Below, piece after piece: positions 1 through 7,902 of a stretch of 40,762 nt of DNA. The notes beneath the pieces were generated by a model. That model saw only the letters and a list, made by a program, of their open reading frames with translations. It was not told the origin of the DNA and made no database searches. The stretch spans positions 1-40,762 of the forward strand of contig CAILUT010000032.1 in NCBI GenBank assembly GCA_903837495.1. Direction: 5' to 3'. A program made the position numbers and the translations under genes. Position 1 is the stretch's first letter; the number at the start of each line of letters is the position of its first letter. The DNA is from an uncultured Flavobacteriales bacterium. GTDB taxonomy: Bacteria; Bacteroidota; Bacteroidia; CAIKAF01.

Positions 1-2
1 CA

Positions 3-125
3 GGCAAACGGGTGGATTACCTCGGCAGGCCCGTTGTGCTTAAACCGGTGGAACCCGATCAAGATTGGGTTGATCAAATCCCCGTTTCCCGCCACGAAGC
101 CGATTTGGGTGCCGTTCGGACCTAA
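3..125 (+). CDS. C-terminal end of an unidentified protein (5' truncated by window edge)
   Basis: An open frame enters from the left edge and gives 40 residues before TAA at 123-125. The tail is hydrophilic (ends EADLGAVRT) with no recognisable motif, so I assign no family. It lies on the same strand as the envelope-polysaccharide genes that follow, and 74 nt separate its stop from the next likely start. A promoter-like box lies in that gap, so it may belong to a different transcript. The overlapping long frame from 34 to 432 runs into the ligase gene in another frame and was discounted. Confidence is limited because only the end is visible. Confidence 0.45.
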   Translation, partial: GKRVDYLGRPVVLKPVEPDQDWVDQIPVSRHEADLGAVRT

Positions 126-185
126 GCATCGGCCCATGCCCCTTTCCCTTTTTTTCAATTTTAGCCTTGGTTTGGCCTTGCCTTG

Positions 186-193
186 TATCTTTG
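186..193 (+). promoter_or_regulatory. Bacteroidota -7 promoter box TATCTTTG
   Basis: TATCTTTG matches the Bacteroidota -7 consensus TAnnTTTG and ends 6 nt before the ATG at 200. A transcript starting at the usual distance would be leaderless or nearly so. The same arrangement recurs at several other genes in this window. Confidence 0.5.
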
Positions 194-199
194 ATTCCG

Positions 200-1696
200 A
201 TGGCATGGACAAATCCCAAAAATCTTCGGCAGGCCGGCGTTTTAAGCCTGGGGCTTTTGGCTCTGGGCCTCTCTACCTCGCATACCCTCATGTCGGTCGG
301 TTTGGCCTTGGGACTCGTCTTTGCCTTGGCCTTTGCCCTACGCGTGGGTGTTCAACGCCCCAACCTGGTCCACAGCTTGCTGCCAACCTTGTTTGTTTTA
401 ATGGCCATGGCGGCCCTTCCCGCCCTTCCTGACACAGCCGCCCTTCGAGAACTCCGCCTTAAAATCCCCTTTTTGCTGCTGCCCTTGGCTTGGTTTTGGC
501 TAAAACCCCAAAGGACCGATTTAAGGCTTTGGTTGTGGACAACCGCCTTGGGCTGCATTCTTGCTTTTTTGGTTGGGGCTTTTCGTTTTTTCGAGGTTTG
601 GCCGCAGGTGGAACCAAGGCTGTTTTCGCCCTTTATTTCGAACGTCCGCATGGGAACCCTGCTCGCTCTTTGCAGCCTGGGGTTCTTTTATCTGGATCGG
701 GGCTGGCGGCCCTACGTTTTTCTGGCCTTTGCTGTTCTGTATCTCCTTTTCCTTCAAGCCATGACGGCCTTGCTGCTGTCGGCCATTTTGCTGCCAATTT
801 TGTTCCCGCCCCGGGTCCGAATCGCCTCGGCCCTGGCATTGCTGGCTTGCATTTTAGGCCTGGGTTTCTATACCTATACTGCCTATACGCCTGAGCCCGA
901 GCCGGAATTTTATCCCACGTTCAGCGCCGAAGGCCACCCCTACAAATACGATTTTAATGACCCTTCCATTGAAAATGGACATTATGTTTTTCGGTACGTT
1001 TGCCCCTACGAATTGCGCCGAGAATGGGCTAAACGCAGCCAGCTTCACATCGACTCAAACCATGCCCAGGCTTATCCCATCTATCCAACCTTGCTGCGCT
1101 ATCTTAGTTCCCGAGGACTTCGCAAAGATGCCGCCGGGCTGCGTGCCCTTGCCAACCACGAAATTAATGCGATCGAAGCCGGCGTTGCCAATTGCTTGGA
1201 ATTGGAAACACCTGCCATCCGAGCGCGCTGGCATGAATTGGTTCGGGACTTACACTATTATGTAAAAACAGGAAATCCCAACCACAAAAGCCTGCCCATT
1301 CGCATAGAACTTTGGAAAGGTGCCACCCAACTTCTTTGGGCACACCCATGGTTTGGCCTAGGCATCGATTCCCTGCGCCCTGCACTGAAAAACCAACTGC
1401 AGCAGTCCAACAGTCCGCTCAACGAGCAGTACGGCAGTCTGAATCCCCACAATCAATGGCTGTTCTTTGGTCTGACTGCGGGAATTCCCTACTTGGCCAT
1501 CTGGTTTTTCCTTTGGATTGCCCCTTTGTTTTGGTCCTCTTTTCGGAACGCTCCGTATTTTTTGTTTTACTTCGGCCTTATGACTTTGGCCATGTGCACC
1601 GAAGACGTTCTCGACACCCAAGCCGGTGTCGCCCAATTTGTTTGGTTTTGGTTGTTTACCTCAAATTCATCCTTCCGTGAAGGCCTTAAAGAATAG
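200..1696 (+). CDS. O-antigen ligase / Wzy-type polymerase family membrane protein
   Basis: Polytopic membrane protein of about 498 residues. The N-terminal half is a series of hydrophobic helices. A large soluble loop (about residues 235-395, rich in charged and aromatic residues) follows, then further helices. The segment LWKGATQLLWAHPWFGLGID followed by NPHNQWL resembles the conserved C-terminal region of the Wzy_C / O-antigen ligase superfamily, which polymerises or transfers lipid-linked glycans in the periplasmic leaflet. I chose ATG 200 over the upstream in-frame ATG at 167 because TATCTTTG at 186-193 places transcription initiation close to 200. The next gene, a flippase, overlaps its 3' end, as expected for a surface-polysaccharide operon. 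Ligase versus polymerase cannot be decided from sequence alone. Confidence 0.75.
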   Translation: MAWTNPKNLRQAGVLSLGLLALGLSTSHTLMSVGLALGLVFALAFALRVGVQRPNLVHSLLPTLFVLMAMAALPALPDTAALRELRLKIPFLLLPLAWFWLKPQRTDLRLWLWTTALGCILAFLVGAFRFFEVWPQVEPRLFSPFISNVRMGTLLALCSLGFFYLDRGWRPYVFLAFAVLYLLFLQAMTALLLSAILLPILFPPRVRIASALALLACILGLGFYTYTAYTPEPEPEFYPTFSAEGHPYKYDFNDPSIENGHYVFRYVCPYELRREWAKRSQLHIDSNHAQAYPIYPTLLRYLSSRGLRKDAAGLRALANHEINAIEAGVANCLELETPAIRARWHELVRDLHYYVKTGNPNHKSLPIRIELWKGATQLLWAHPWFGLGIDSLRPALKNQLQQSNSPLNEQYGSLNPHNQWLFFGLTAGIPYLAIWFFLWIAPLFWSSFRNAPYFLFYFGLMTLAMCTEDVLDTQAGVAQFVWFWLFTSNSSFREGLKE

Positions 1697-3131
1697 TTTT
1701 GTAGGCTATGCGGCTTTTTCGGGAGCGGTCCACCTGCTGGTCAAAATAGGCTGGGTGTTGGGCATGGAGCCCGCCGTTCAACGCACTTTGGGCAACGCCG
1801 AATGGGGCCGTTACTTTTCGGCATACAGCTTGGCCGGTATGCTGCTGGTGGTTTTAGATGCCGGTCTCAGCACCCACCAAACCCGTGTTCTTTCCACCCG
1901 CCCCGAATCCATGCCTGCCGTTTTTCGCCATCAATTGGGGCTTAAGTTGCTGCTGTTTTTCCTGTATCTTATTTGCTTGCTTGCCGCCCACGCTTTGTTG
2001 GGCTGGCCTAAGGAACAGTTTCAATTGCTTATGGTGTTGGGCCTTTTTCAGGGGTTTTTATCTTGGAACGCTTTTCTTCGGGCCTTTATGGCCGCTCAAG
2101 GCAAATTTCGGGGCGAGGCTCTGCTGGCCAATTTCGACAAGTTTTTGCTGATGCTGTTGCTGGGCATGGCTTTTGCCATGGGCCACAGCAAATGGCTTTC
2201 GGGCGGAACCCCTTTTGCCTGGCTGCTGGCTTCGGTCGCTCTTTTTTCTTGGCTTGTTACCTTGGTAATTATGCTTAGGCAAGTCGGCATGTCGGGCCCC
2301 TGGTTTCCGTTCAACGAATGGAAGCAGGCTTTGCGCCAAGGAATGCCCTATGCTGTTTTAACCTTAATCATGGGCGTATATCTGCGCTTGGAATTGGTTT
2401 GGATGCGCACCTTTTTGCCCGCGGGCCCCGAAACCGATCAAATGCTGGGCGTTTACGCGGCGGCCTGGCGCCCTTTAGAGGCGTTTTTTCAATTTTCTGC
2501 CTTGTTTTCGGTCATTGTTCTGCCCATGGCCGCACGCTGGATTGGCAGCGGAAAAAACCTGAACACCCTTTGGTGGACAGTAATCAGCAGCATGGGCCTG
2601 CTCGCTTGGGTTTTGGCGGGGCTCCTGTTCGCCTTCCCCATGCCAATGACCAAAGGCCTTTATGTTCAAGACTTGGAAGCGACGGCGGCCCTCATGTCGA
2701 GCTTAGCGCCCGGATTGCTGGGCCTGAGCATTTCGTTGATTGCAGGTGTTTTCTTAACCGCAGCAGGAAAAATACGCAGTTTAATCGCGGTGGCAGGCAT
2801 TTCAACAGGTTTTCAGGTGCTGGCCGACGCCCTTTTTATTTCCTGGGCAGGCAGCACGGGCGCAGCATGGGCATTCAATCTGGGTCAGGGAATTTCGGCT
2901 GTGCTGCTGCTGTTTTTAAGCTACCGAAATGGATATTGGAAACTTAGGCATAGCAGCGCATTCCGCAGCTTAACGGTGCTTTTTCTGGGCCTCTTTTTGC
3001 CTGTGTTGCTCTCTTTTCTGGGCATGTCAGGCACCTTGGTTTGGGTGCTGGTTCCCGGAATCATGGCCATGCTGGCCCCATTTTTTATGTGGCAAATTTG
3101 GAAACAGGCAACGGACGAACAGGGAATGTGA
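1677..3131 (+). CDS. Wzx-like polysaccharide flippase (MOP superfamily)
   Basis: About 484 residues with 12-14 hydrophobic segments, resembling the polysaccharide biosynthesis/export members of the MOP (MATE-like) superfamily that flip lipid-linked sugars across the inner membrane. The start (KNSFVGYAAFSGAVHLL...AEWGRYFSAYSL) has the feel of these flippases, with a first helix followed by a gly/tyr-rich turn. No ATG lies near the expected N-terminus. GTG 1677 is the most plausible start and overlaps the ligase gene by 20 nt, suggesting translational coupling; GTG 1626 is possible but would add an odd leader. Its stop codon is immediately followed by the T-tract of a dispersed structured repeat. 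Confidence 0.7.
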   Translation: MKALKNSFVGYAAFSGAVHLLVKIGWVLGMEPAVQRTLGNAEWGRYFSAYSLAGMLLVVLDAGLSTHQTRVLSTRPESMPAVFRHQLGLKLLLFFLYLICLLAAHALLGWPKEQFQLLMVLGLFQGFLSWNAFLRAFMAAQGKFRGEALLANFDKFLLMLLLGMAFAMGHSKWLSGGTPFAWLLASVALFSWLVTLVIMLRQVGMSGPWFPFNEWKQALRQGMPYAVLTLIMGVYLRLELVWMRTFLPAGPETDQMLGVYAAAWRPLEAFFQFSALFSVIVLPMAARWIGSGKNLNTLWWTVISSMGLLAWVLAGLLFAFPMPMTKGLYVQDLEATAALMSSLAPGLLGLSISLIAGVFLTAAGKIRSLIAVAGISTGFQVLADALFISWAGSTGAAWAFNLGQGISAVLLLFLSYRNGYWKLRHSSAFRSLTVLFLGLFLPVLLSFLGMSGTLVWVLVPGIMAMLAPFFMWQIWKQATDEQGM

Positions 3132-3285
3132 TTTTTTTAGGGCGGCAGCCGGGCTTTCAGCGCTTGTCCGCGGCTGCCGAAAGGCTGGCCCAGCGGGCTT
3201 GCGGTGGCTCCTAAAGTCGCCTCCGCGCCACGCGGGCCAGGCTTCGGCACCCTTGCGGGCAAGCTGCTTCAATCCCTGCCGCGGG
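3132..3285 (+). repeat. Structured intergenic repeat, copy 1 (plus orientation)
   Basis: Element begins with a T-tract (3132-3138) directly after the flippase stop codon and ends in CTGCCGCGGG. Four nested stems can be drawn: GCGGCAG 3142-3148 with CTGCCGC 3276-3282; GCTTGTCCGC 3162-3171 with GCGGGCAAGC 3255-3264; 3176-3191 with 3234-3248 (GCCGAAAGGCTGGCCC / GGGCCAGGCTTCGGC); and GCGGTGGC 3201-3208 with GCCTCCGC 3219-3226 around the loop TCCTAAAGTC. It is one of seven copies. A short open frame through it is a by-product of the repeat. Confidence 0.9.
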
Positions 3286-3767
3286 CCGCGTTGTTTGGGA
3301 AACGCCTCCCCCAAATGAGCCGCATTCATGCTGAAACAGCAGGATACCCCCCCCTTGGGCAAGTCCGTTCTTTTTTGCCTATCGCATGTTCGTTAAAGTT
3401 TTGCTCCGCTCTCCTTTAACAAACATCCAGCGAATCTATGTTCGCCGTTTAAAAAATGGTGCTGTGCCATTCACCCGTTTCAGTCCCTTAATTCCCGCCT
3501 CTTGAATACATTTAAGAAGCTCCTCTGAGACCCCCGAAAGAACCAAAGTCAACCTTTCGGTTTTCTTTGTTTCCCCATCAAACTTCAGGCTTATTGAACC
3601 CGAAGTGTTCCGCGCTACCCCTTTACGCAGCGAAGCAAAATGCCATCAAAAATTTGTTTCACCCCTGAGCTTCAAAGGTACGCCTGAAGCATGCATTCCG
3701 TCAAGGGCAAGCCCTAGTTTTTTAGCATTTTTTAGAAAAATCAAATCGGCAGCGGCCTAAAATTCGA
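3286..3767. other. Non-coding stretch between the convergent flippase and helicase genes
   Basis: 482 nt between the structured repeat and the 3' end of the helicase gene. The only coding-like signal is the decayed minus-strand frame reported separately at 3436-3662. No tRNA, clear terminator hairpin or promoter was seen in the rest. Confidence 0.5.
3436..3662 (-). pseudogene. Possible decayed small gene (about 70 codons, frameshifted)
   Basis: On the minus strand a frame without stops (3645 to 3436) encodes a plausible small basic protein. It includes the stretch SISLKFDGETKKTERLTLVL and a C-terminal IKGLKRVNGTAPFFKRRT. It has no in-frame ATG. An upstream GTG (3660-3662) reads VKQIFDGILLRCVKG in another frame and then meets TAG, so a single frameshift would join the two parts. 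This composition looks more like protein than random DNA, but I recognise no family. It could equally be chance; confidence is low. Confidence 0.25.
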
Positions 3768-6035
3768 CTATTCTCCTGTCCCCAAAATATCCAATTTGGC
3801 AAATTTTAAAAGCAACCGTTTTTCTCCACCTTCCTTGAACAAAACGGTGGCGGTTTTTTGTCCTGCAGGCCCATCAATCCCTATGATTTTGCCTTGGCCA
3901 AAGCGGTTGTGCTTGACCAACATACCCACCTTGTAGTCGGAAACGGGGTTGTTGTTGGCCGCTGCATTTCCGGTTTCACTGACCTTGCGCAAGCGCGAAT
4001 GGGCCGGTATGGCAAAGCTGGAACTGATGTTGCGCCGAAAGGGGTCGGGCGCATTGCCTCCAGCCCTTCGGGCGGCCACAGGCTCAATGTGTTCTTGGTT
4101 TAGCTCGGTTATAAAGGGCGAGGCTTCGCTGTGCACCAAGCTTCCATAGCGGTACCGCGTAGTAGAATAACTGATGCTCAGCTGTTTCATGGCTCGGGTA
4201 ATGGCCACATAAAACAAGCGCCGTTCTTCTTCCATTTCGGCCCTTGAGTGCATGTTCTGTTGGTTTGGAAACAGAGAGTCTTCAAGGCCAACCACAAACA
4301 CCTCTTGAAATTCGAGGCCTTTGGCGGCATGTATGGTCATCAGAGAAACCTTAGGGGTGTTGTCGTCGTCGCTTTCATCGGCGTCGGTCAACAAGGCTAC
4401 ATCTTCCATAAAGGCAGGAAGAATGGGGCGGCCATCGGGCAGGTTTTCTTCCCGGTCGGCAAATTCTTTGATTCCGTTCAGCAGTTCCAATACGTTTTCG
4501 TAGCGGCCAAGTCCTTCGGGCGATTTGTCGCTGTATAAATCTTGCAAAAGGCCGCTGTTCTGGGCAATTTCGGTGGCTAGGTCGTAGGCGTTGGCCGTCA
4601 TCAGTGCCCCTTGAAACCGCATCATCATAAACCGGAATTCTTCGATTTTCGTGCGGATGCCCGTGCCAAGGCCCAGGCCCAGGGCTTCTAGATTTTCAAT
4701 GACTTCCCATAAGGTGATGTCGTTGTCGGCAGCCGAAACAAACATTTTGTCTAGGCTGGCCTTGCCAATGCCCCGGGCAGGGTAGTTGATGATGCGTTTC
4801 AGGGCCTCTTCGTCGGCGGGATTAATAACCACTCGAATGTAGGCCAGCAGGTCTTTGATTTCTTTGCGGTGGTAAAACGACAGGCCTCCGTAAATTCGGT
4901 AGGGCACGTTTAGTTTTCGCAGGGCCTCTTCCAGTGCCCGGCTTTGGGCATTGGTTCGGTATAGAACCGCAAACTGGTCGTGGAGTGTATGGTTCCGCAA
5001 ATGGGTTTCGTGGATGCTGCTGGCCACAAATTGCCCCTCTTCGTTGTCGGTCAAGGCCCGGTACAATCTGATTTTATTGCCTTGCTCGTTCTGTGTCCAA
5101 ACGGTTTTAGGAATTTGACCCCTGTTGTTGGCAATGATGTGGTTTGCGGCCTCAACAATGCACTGGGTACTTCGGTAGTTTTGTTCCAGTTTAAAGGTTT
5201 TCAGGTCGGGATAGTCTTGTTCAAAATCCAAGATGTTTTGAATGTTGGCTCCCCGAAAGGCATATATAGATTGAGCGTCGTCGCCGACCACACAAATATT
5301 TTGATATAGAGCGGCCAGCTGTTTTACAATAGAATACTGAGCAAAATTGGTGTCTTGAAACTCATCGACCAGCAAAAACTGAAACCGGTTTTGGTATTTG
5401 TACAACACCTCTGGGAAGCGCAAAAAAAGTTCATAGGTTTTGAGCAGCAGGTCGTCGAAATCCATGGCCGATGCTTTAAAACAACGCCCGGTGTATAGGG
5501 CATAGATTTCGGCCAGGCGGGGCCGCCCTGCTTCTTCGTCTTCGGCCTTTAAAATGGGATTGTTTTGATATGCGGCAGCGGTTATCAAGGTGTTTTTGGC
5601 CGAAGAAATTCGGTTGTAAACGGCCGAGGCCTTGTATATTTTGTCTTCTAAACCCAGTTCATTGATGATGGTCTTGAGCAGGCTTTTGGCGTCGTCGGTA
5701 TCGTAAATGCTGAAATTGCTGGGAAAACCCAGTTTGTCGGATTCGGCACGCAGAATGCGGGCAAAAACCGAGTGGAAGGTGCCCATCCATAAGCTGCGGG
5801 CATCGGTTTCGCCAATGACCTTCGAAATCCGTTCCTTCATTTCGCGCGAGGCCTTATTGGTGAAGGTCAACGCTAAAATCTGAAAAGGGTCAACCCCTTG
5901 TTCCACCAAATACGCAATGCGGTAGGTTAGCACCCGAGTTTTGCCCGACCCAGCACCGGCTATAATCATCAACGGTCCTTCAACCGTTGTTACGGCGGCC
6001 CGTTGCGGAGGATTAAGTTCATTTAAGTATTCCAC
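3768..6035 (-). CDS. uvrD: UvrD/PcrA-type superfamily 1 DNA helicase
   Basis: ATP-dependent 3'-5' DNA helicase for nucleotide excision and mismatch repair and for clearing replication conflicts. All SF1A motifs are readable: Q-motif near Gln11, Walker A AGAGSGKT (26-33), DEFQD at 224-228, VVGDDAQSIYAFRGA, LEQNYRST, VSLMTIHAAKGLEF and EEERRLFYVAITRA near residue 600. The last 55 residues (KVGMLVKHNRFGQGKIIGIDG...) form the small Tudor-like C-terminal domain found in PcrA/UvrD, which contacts RNA polymerase. Length, 755 residues, is normal. The start is GTG at 6035, preceded by the purine-rich AAAAGGAAAAGGGT. It is transcribed convergently with the flippase. PcrA and UvrD cannot be told apart by sequence in this phylum. 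Confidence 0.95.
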   Translation of the reverse strand: MEYLNELNPPQRAAVTTVEGPLMIIAGAGSGKTRVLTYRIAYLVEQGVDPFQILALTFTNKASREMKERISKVIGETDARSLWMGTFHSVFARILRAESDKLGFPSNFSIYDTDDAKSLLKTIINELGLEDKIYKASAVYNRISSAKNTLITAAAYQNNPILKAEDEEAGRPRLAEIYALYTGRCFKASAMDFDDLLLKTYELFLRFPEVLYKYQNRFQFLLVDEFQDTNFAQYSIVKQLAALYQNICVVGDDAQSIYAFRGANIQNILDFEQDYPDLKTFKLEQNYRSTQCIVEAANHIIANNRGQIPKTVWTQNEQGNKIRLYRALTDNEEGQFVASSIHETHLRNHTLHDQFAVLYRTNAQSRALEEALRKLNVPYRIYGGLSFYHRKEIKDLLAYIRVVINPADEEALKRIINYPARGIGKASLDKMFVSAADNDITLWEVIENLEALGLGLGTGIRTKIEEFRFMMMRFQGALMTANAYDLATEIAQNSGLLQDLYSDKSPEGLGRYENVLELLNGIKEFADREENLPDGRPILPAFMEDVALLTDADESDDDNTPKVSLMTIHAAKGLEFQEVFVVGLEDSLFPNQQNMHSRAEMEEERRLFYVAITRAMKQLSISYSTTRYRYGSLVHSEASPFITELNQEHIEPVAARRAGGNAPDPFRRNISSSFAIPAHSRLRKVSETGNAAANNNPVSDYKVGMLVKHNRFGQGKIIGIDGPAGQKTATVLFKEGGEKRLLLKFAKLDILGTGE

Positions 6036-6087
6036 ACCCTTTTCCTTTTATGCGAAATTTAACCCGGCGGATGTTGGTTGACCCTGC

Positions 6088-6111
6088 TTGAATCCAGCCG
6101 ACCGGATTCAA
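6088..6111. repeat. Short perfect inverted repeat upstream of the helicase gene
   Basis: TTGAATCC (6088-6095) and GGATTCAA (6104-6111) are perfect reverse complements separated by 8 nt. They lie in the 207-nt gap between the helicase start and the 3' end of the UspA-like gene. There is no T-run on either side, so it is not a standard terminator; it could be a weak operator or nothing. Confidence 0.3.
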
Positions 6112-6242
6112 CAATTGGGCGCTGTGCATCAACAATGCCGGGCCTTATTTGGCCCTGTTAGCGGTTTGCTCAAAGATACGAAACGGAATAGGGAGCTAGG
6201 CTTAATTTGTGCAGAAGAAGTTAGAAACTTTTTAACCATGCC

Positions 6243-7118
6243 TTAAATGCTGACGCTGGCTCGGTGCGATGACAGCAGAGAAGGCACAAATACGATGTTG
6301 CCTTTAAATGCCCCAAGTAAATAATGGGCATGGGGGTAGCCAAATAAACTGGGCATAAATCCATTGCTTTCAGACACCATCACCAAGGTGTCGATCCCCG
6401 ATTGCTTTAAATAAGCTGGAATGTCTTTTTTGGCAGACCGGACCGATAGCATTTCGCTGCCAACCACCACATCCGGACTGTCCATTAACCCTTGAGTTTG
6501 CCGCACCAATGCTTTTAGGTGCCCCAATTCGGTGGGGTTGTATCCAAAATCCAATCCAATGACGCGCAGCTCTGGTTTCCAAAGCTTAGACAAACTTTGG
6601 GCACAGGGTATTTTGGCACGGGTATGCCGGTTTTGACTGTCAATCAACATGCCCATGCGCCGAATGGGCTCAAACAAAACCTGAGCATGCATCGACAACA
6701 CCGGAATTTTATAGGTGTGGCTAAACTCGTGAATGGGCAATTTCCCCAAGTATTCCGACATACGCCCATCGCCCGGATGAACCCGAATCAGCAAGGGCCG
6801 GCCTTTTTTTTGAAAAAAACCCTTCCAATTTTTGGGCTCGTCCGGCAGCCAAGAATAATGAATTTGAGCAGGAAACTCGTCGTGCACCTTTTTTACAATC
6901 TCGCGCAGCTTGGCAATCAAGGCTTCCTCAAAGGCCTCTCGGCTGGCAAAGGTAGAATAGGCATGTTCCTTTAAAAAAGAAGGCTTGCTGGGAATCCAAA
7001 TTTCTAAGGGCCAGTTCCACATTAAGGCCAGCTGTGCGGCCCGACGAACGTTTTCGCGTCCGCTGTCGGTTAAATCAAAAACCAAGGCCAAACTAGTGGG
7101 GGTTGACGGTGTACTCAT
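6243..7118 (-). CDS. Tandem UspA-like (universal stress) protein
   Basis: 291 residues. The N-terminal half (SLALVFDLTDSGRENVRRAAQLA...) has the beta-strand followed by a helix of a universal stress protein alpha/beta fold. The second half (about residues 145-285: MGMLIDSQ..., then VIGLDFG..., DTLVMVSESNGFMPSLFG) looks like a second degenerate UspA module. The usual ATP-binding G-x2-G-x9-G-S/T is not clear, so nucleotide binding is doubtful. I chose ATG 7118 because the frame upstream of it runs into the structured repeat at 7204-7357 and has no protein character. It lies 124 nt downstream of the helicase start codon on the same strand but is transcribed before it. Confidence 0.5.
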   Translation of the reverse strand: MSTPSTPTSLALVFDLTDSGRENVRRAAQLALMWNWPLEIWIPSKPSFLKEHAYSTFASREAFEEALIAKLREIVKKVHDEFPAQIHYSWLPDEPKNWKGFFQKKGRPLLIRVHPGDGRMSEYLGKLPIHEFSHTYKIPVLSMHAQVLFEPIRRMGMLIDSQNRHTRAKIPCAQSLSKLWKPELRVIGLDFGYNPTELGHLKALVRQTQGLMDSPDVVVGSEMLSVRSAKKDIPAYLKQSGIDTLVMVSESNGFMPSLFGYPHAHYLLGAFKGNIVFVPSLLSSHRASVSI

Positions 7119-7203
7119 AACCACTAAATTTTGGTAAAAGTTAAACAATAAAATTATAATTGTCAAGCATTTAGCATCATAAAATGGTTTTTGTTTACGG
7201 TGC

Positions 7204-7357
7204 CGCCCGCGGGCCGGATGGAGCAGGGTTGCCCGCAAGGGCCGAAGCCGGGGCTACGCGCGGTGCGGAGGCGACCTTGGGAGCCACCGCAAACCCGCTG
7301 TAGCCCAGGCTAAGGACCGCGGACTACCCGCGACAGCCGGAATTCCCGCCCAAAAAA
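7204..7357 (-). repeat. Structured intergenic repeat, copy 2 (minus orientation)
   Basis: Minus-strand copy starting at a T-tract (complement of 7352-7357). It lies between the divergently transcribed UspA-like and lipocalin genes, so it is not 3' of a gene in its own orientation. The third stem uses different bases from most copies (GGGCTAC paired with GTAGCCC, instead of GGCTGGCCC with GGGCCAGGC), which preserves pairing by double substitution. The second stem has one mismatch (GGGTAGTCCGC against GCGGGCAACCC). Confidence 0.85.
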
Positions 7358-7359
7358 CC

Positions 7360-7367
7360 TACCTTTA
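7360..7367 (+). promoter_or_regulatory. -7 promoter-like box TACCTTTA
   Basis: TACCTTTA lies 4 nt before the lipocalin ATG at 7372 and 2 nt after the T-tract edge of structured repeat copy 2. It fits TAnnTTT(G/A) and the leaderless pattern seen at other genes here. Confidence 0.4.
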
Positions 7368-7371
7368 TACC

Positions 7372-7896
7372 ATGATTCCACGCTACATCAAACGAATGCT
7401 TGGAAGCTCCCTGCTGGGGCTGCTCGGCTGCTCCGCTCAGCCTCCCCTGAAAACGGTGGAACAAGTTGACCTTCAGCGCTATGCCGGAACCTGGTACGAA
7501 ATCGCTTCCTTCCCAAACCGCTTTCAAGCCGGATGCCAAGCCACCACCGCTACCTATACCCTGAGCCCAAAAGGCCATGTGGTGGTGGAAAACCGCTGCC
7601 GCCGCGATAGCCTGAACGGCCCACTTTCTTACATCAAAGGCAAAGCTTTTGTGGTGCCCAACTCGGGAAACGCCAAGCTGAAAGTGCAGTTTTTTTGGCC
7701 TTTTACCGGGAAATATTGGATTCTAGACCTGGCTCCCGACTATGGTTTTGCCGTGGTGGGCCACCCCAACCGAGATTGCCTGTGGATTCTGTGCCGGGAA
7801 CCCCGAATGGACGAAACCCTGTACCAACAGCTCTGCCAACGCGTTCAAGCCCTGGGCTTTGATGTGGGCCGACTCAAACGCACGCCCCAATTGTAA
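7372..7896 (+). CDS. blc: Outer-membrane lipocalin (Blc family)
   Basis: 174-residue lipocalin lipoprotein that probably binds fatty acids or lysophospholipids at the outer membrane. Residues 1-20 form a short lipoprotein signal ending in LLGC, with Cys20 as the lipidation site. The lipocalin GxW motif is GTWYEIASFPNRFQ (Gly39-Thr40-Trp41). The middle Y-T-L-S-P-K-G...V-V-E-N-R-C strand pattern and the late YWILDLAPDYGFAVVG and LWILCREPRM strands are typical of Blc. Length fits the family. HemW follows after 6 nt, so the two are probably co-transcribed although they have no known functional link. Confidence 0.9.
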   Translation: MIPRYIKRMLGSSLLGLLGCSAQPPLKTVEQVDLQRYAGTWYEIASFPNRFQAGCQATTATYTLSPKGHVVVENRCRRDSLNGPLSYIKGKAFVVPNSGNAKLKVQFFWPFTGKYWILDLAPDYGFAVVGHPNRDCLWILCREPRMDETLYQQLCQRVQALGFDVGRLKRTPQL

Positions 7897-7902
7897 CCCC
7901 CA

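Noticed and set aside
34-432. 132-codon plus-strand frame at the left edge
   Set aside because: It overlaps the ligase gene in another frame and lacks protein-family features, whereas the ligase frame has a clear membrane topology.
3132-3290. Structured repeats as ordinary rho-independent terminators
   Set aside because: The T-tract precedes the hairpin in the element's own orientation and would be an A-tract on the other strand, so neither strand gives hairpin followed by U-tract.
3132-3419. Proteins read through the structured repeats (for example frames containing APKVASAP...GTLAG...QSLP)
   Set aside because: The same peptide appears at several repeat copies because the DNA repeat is conserved. 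Copies have indels that break the frame, and the conservation pattern is of base pairs, not codons.
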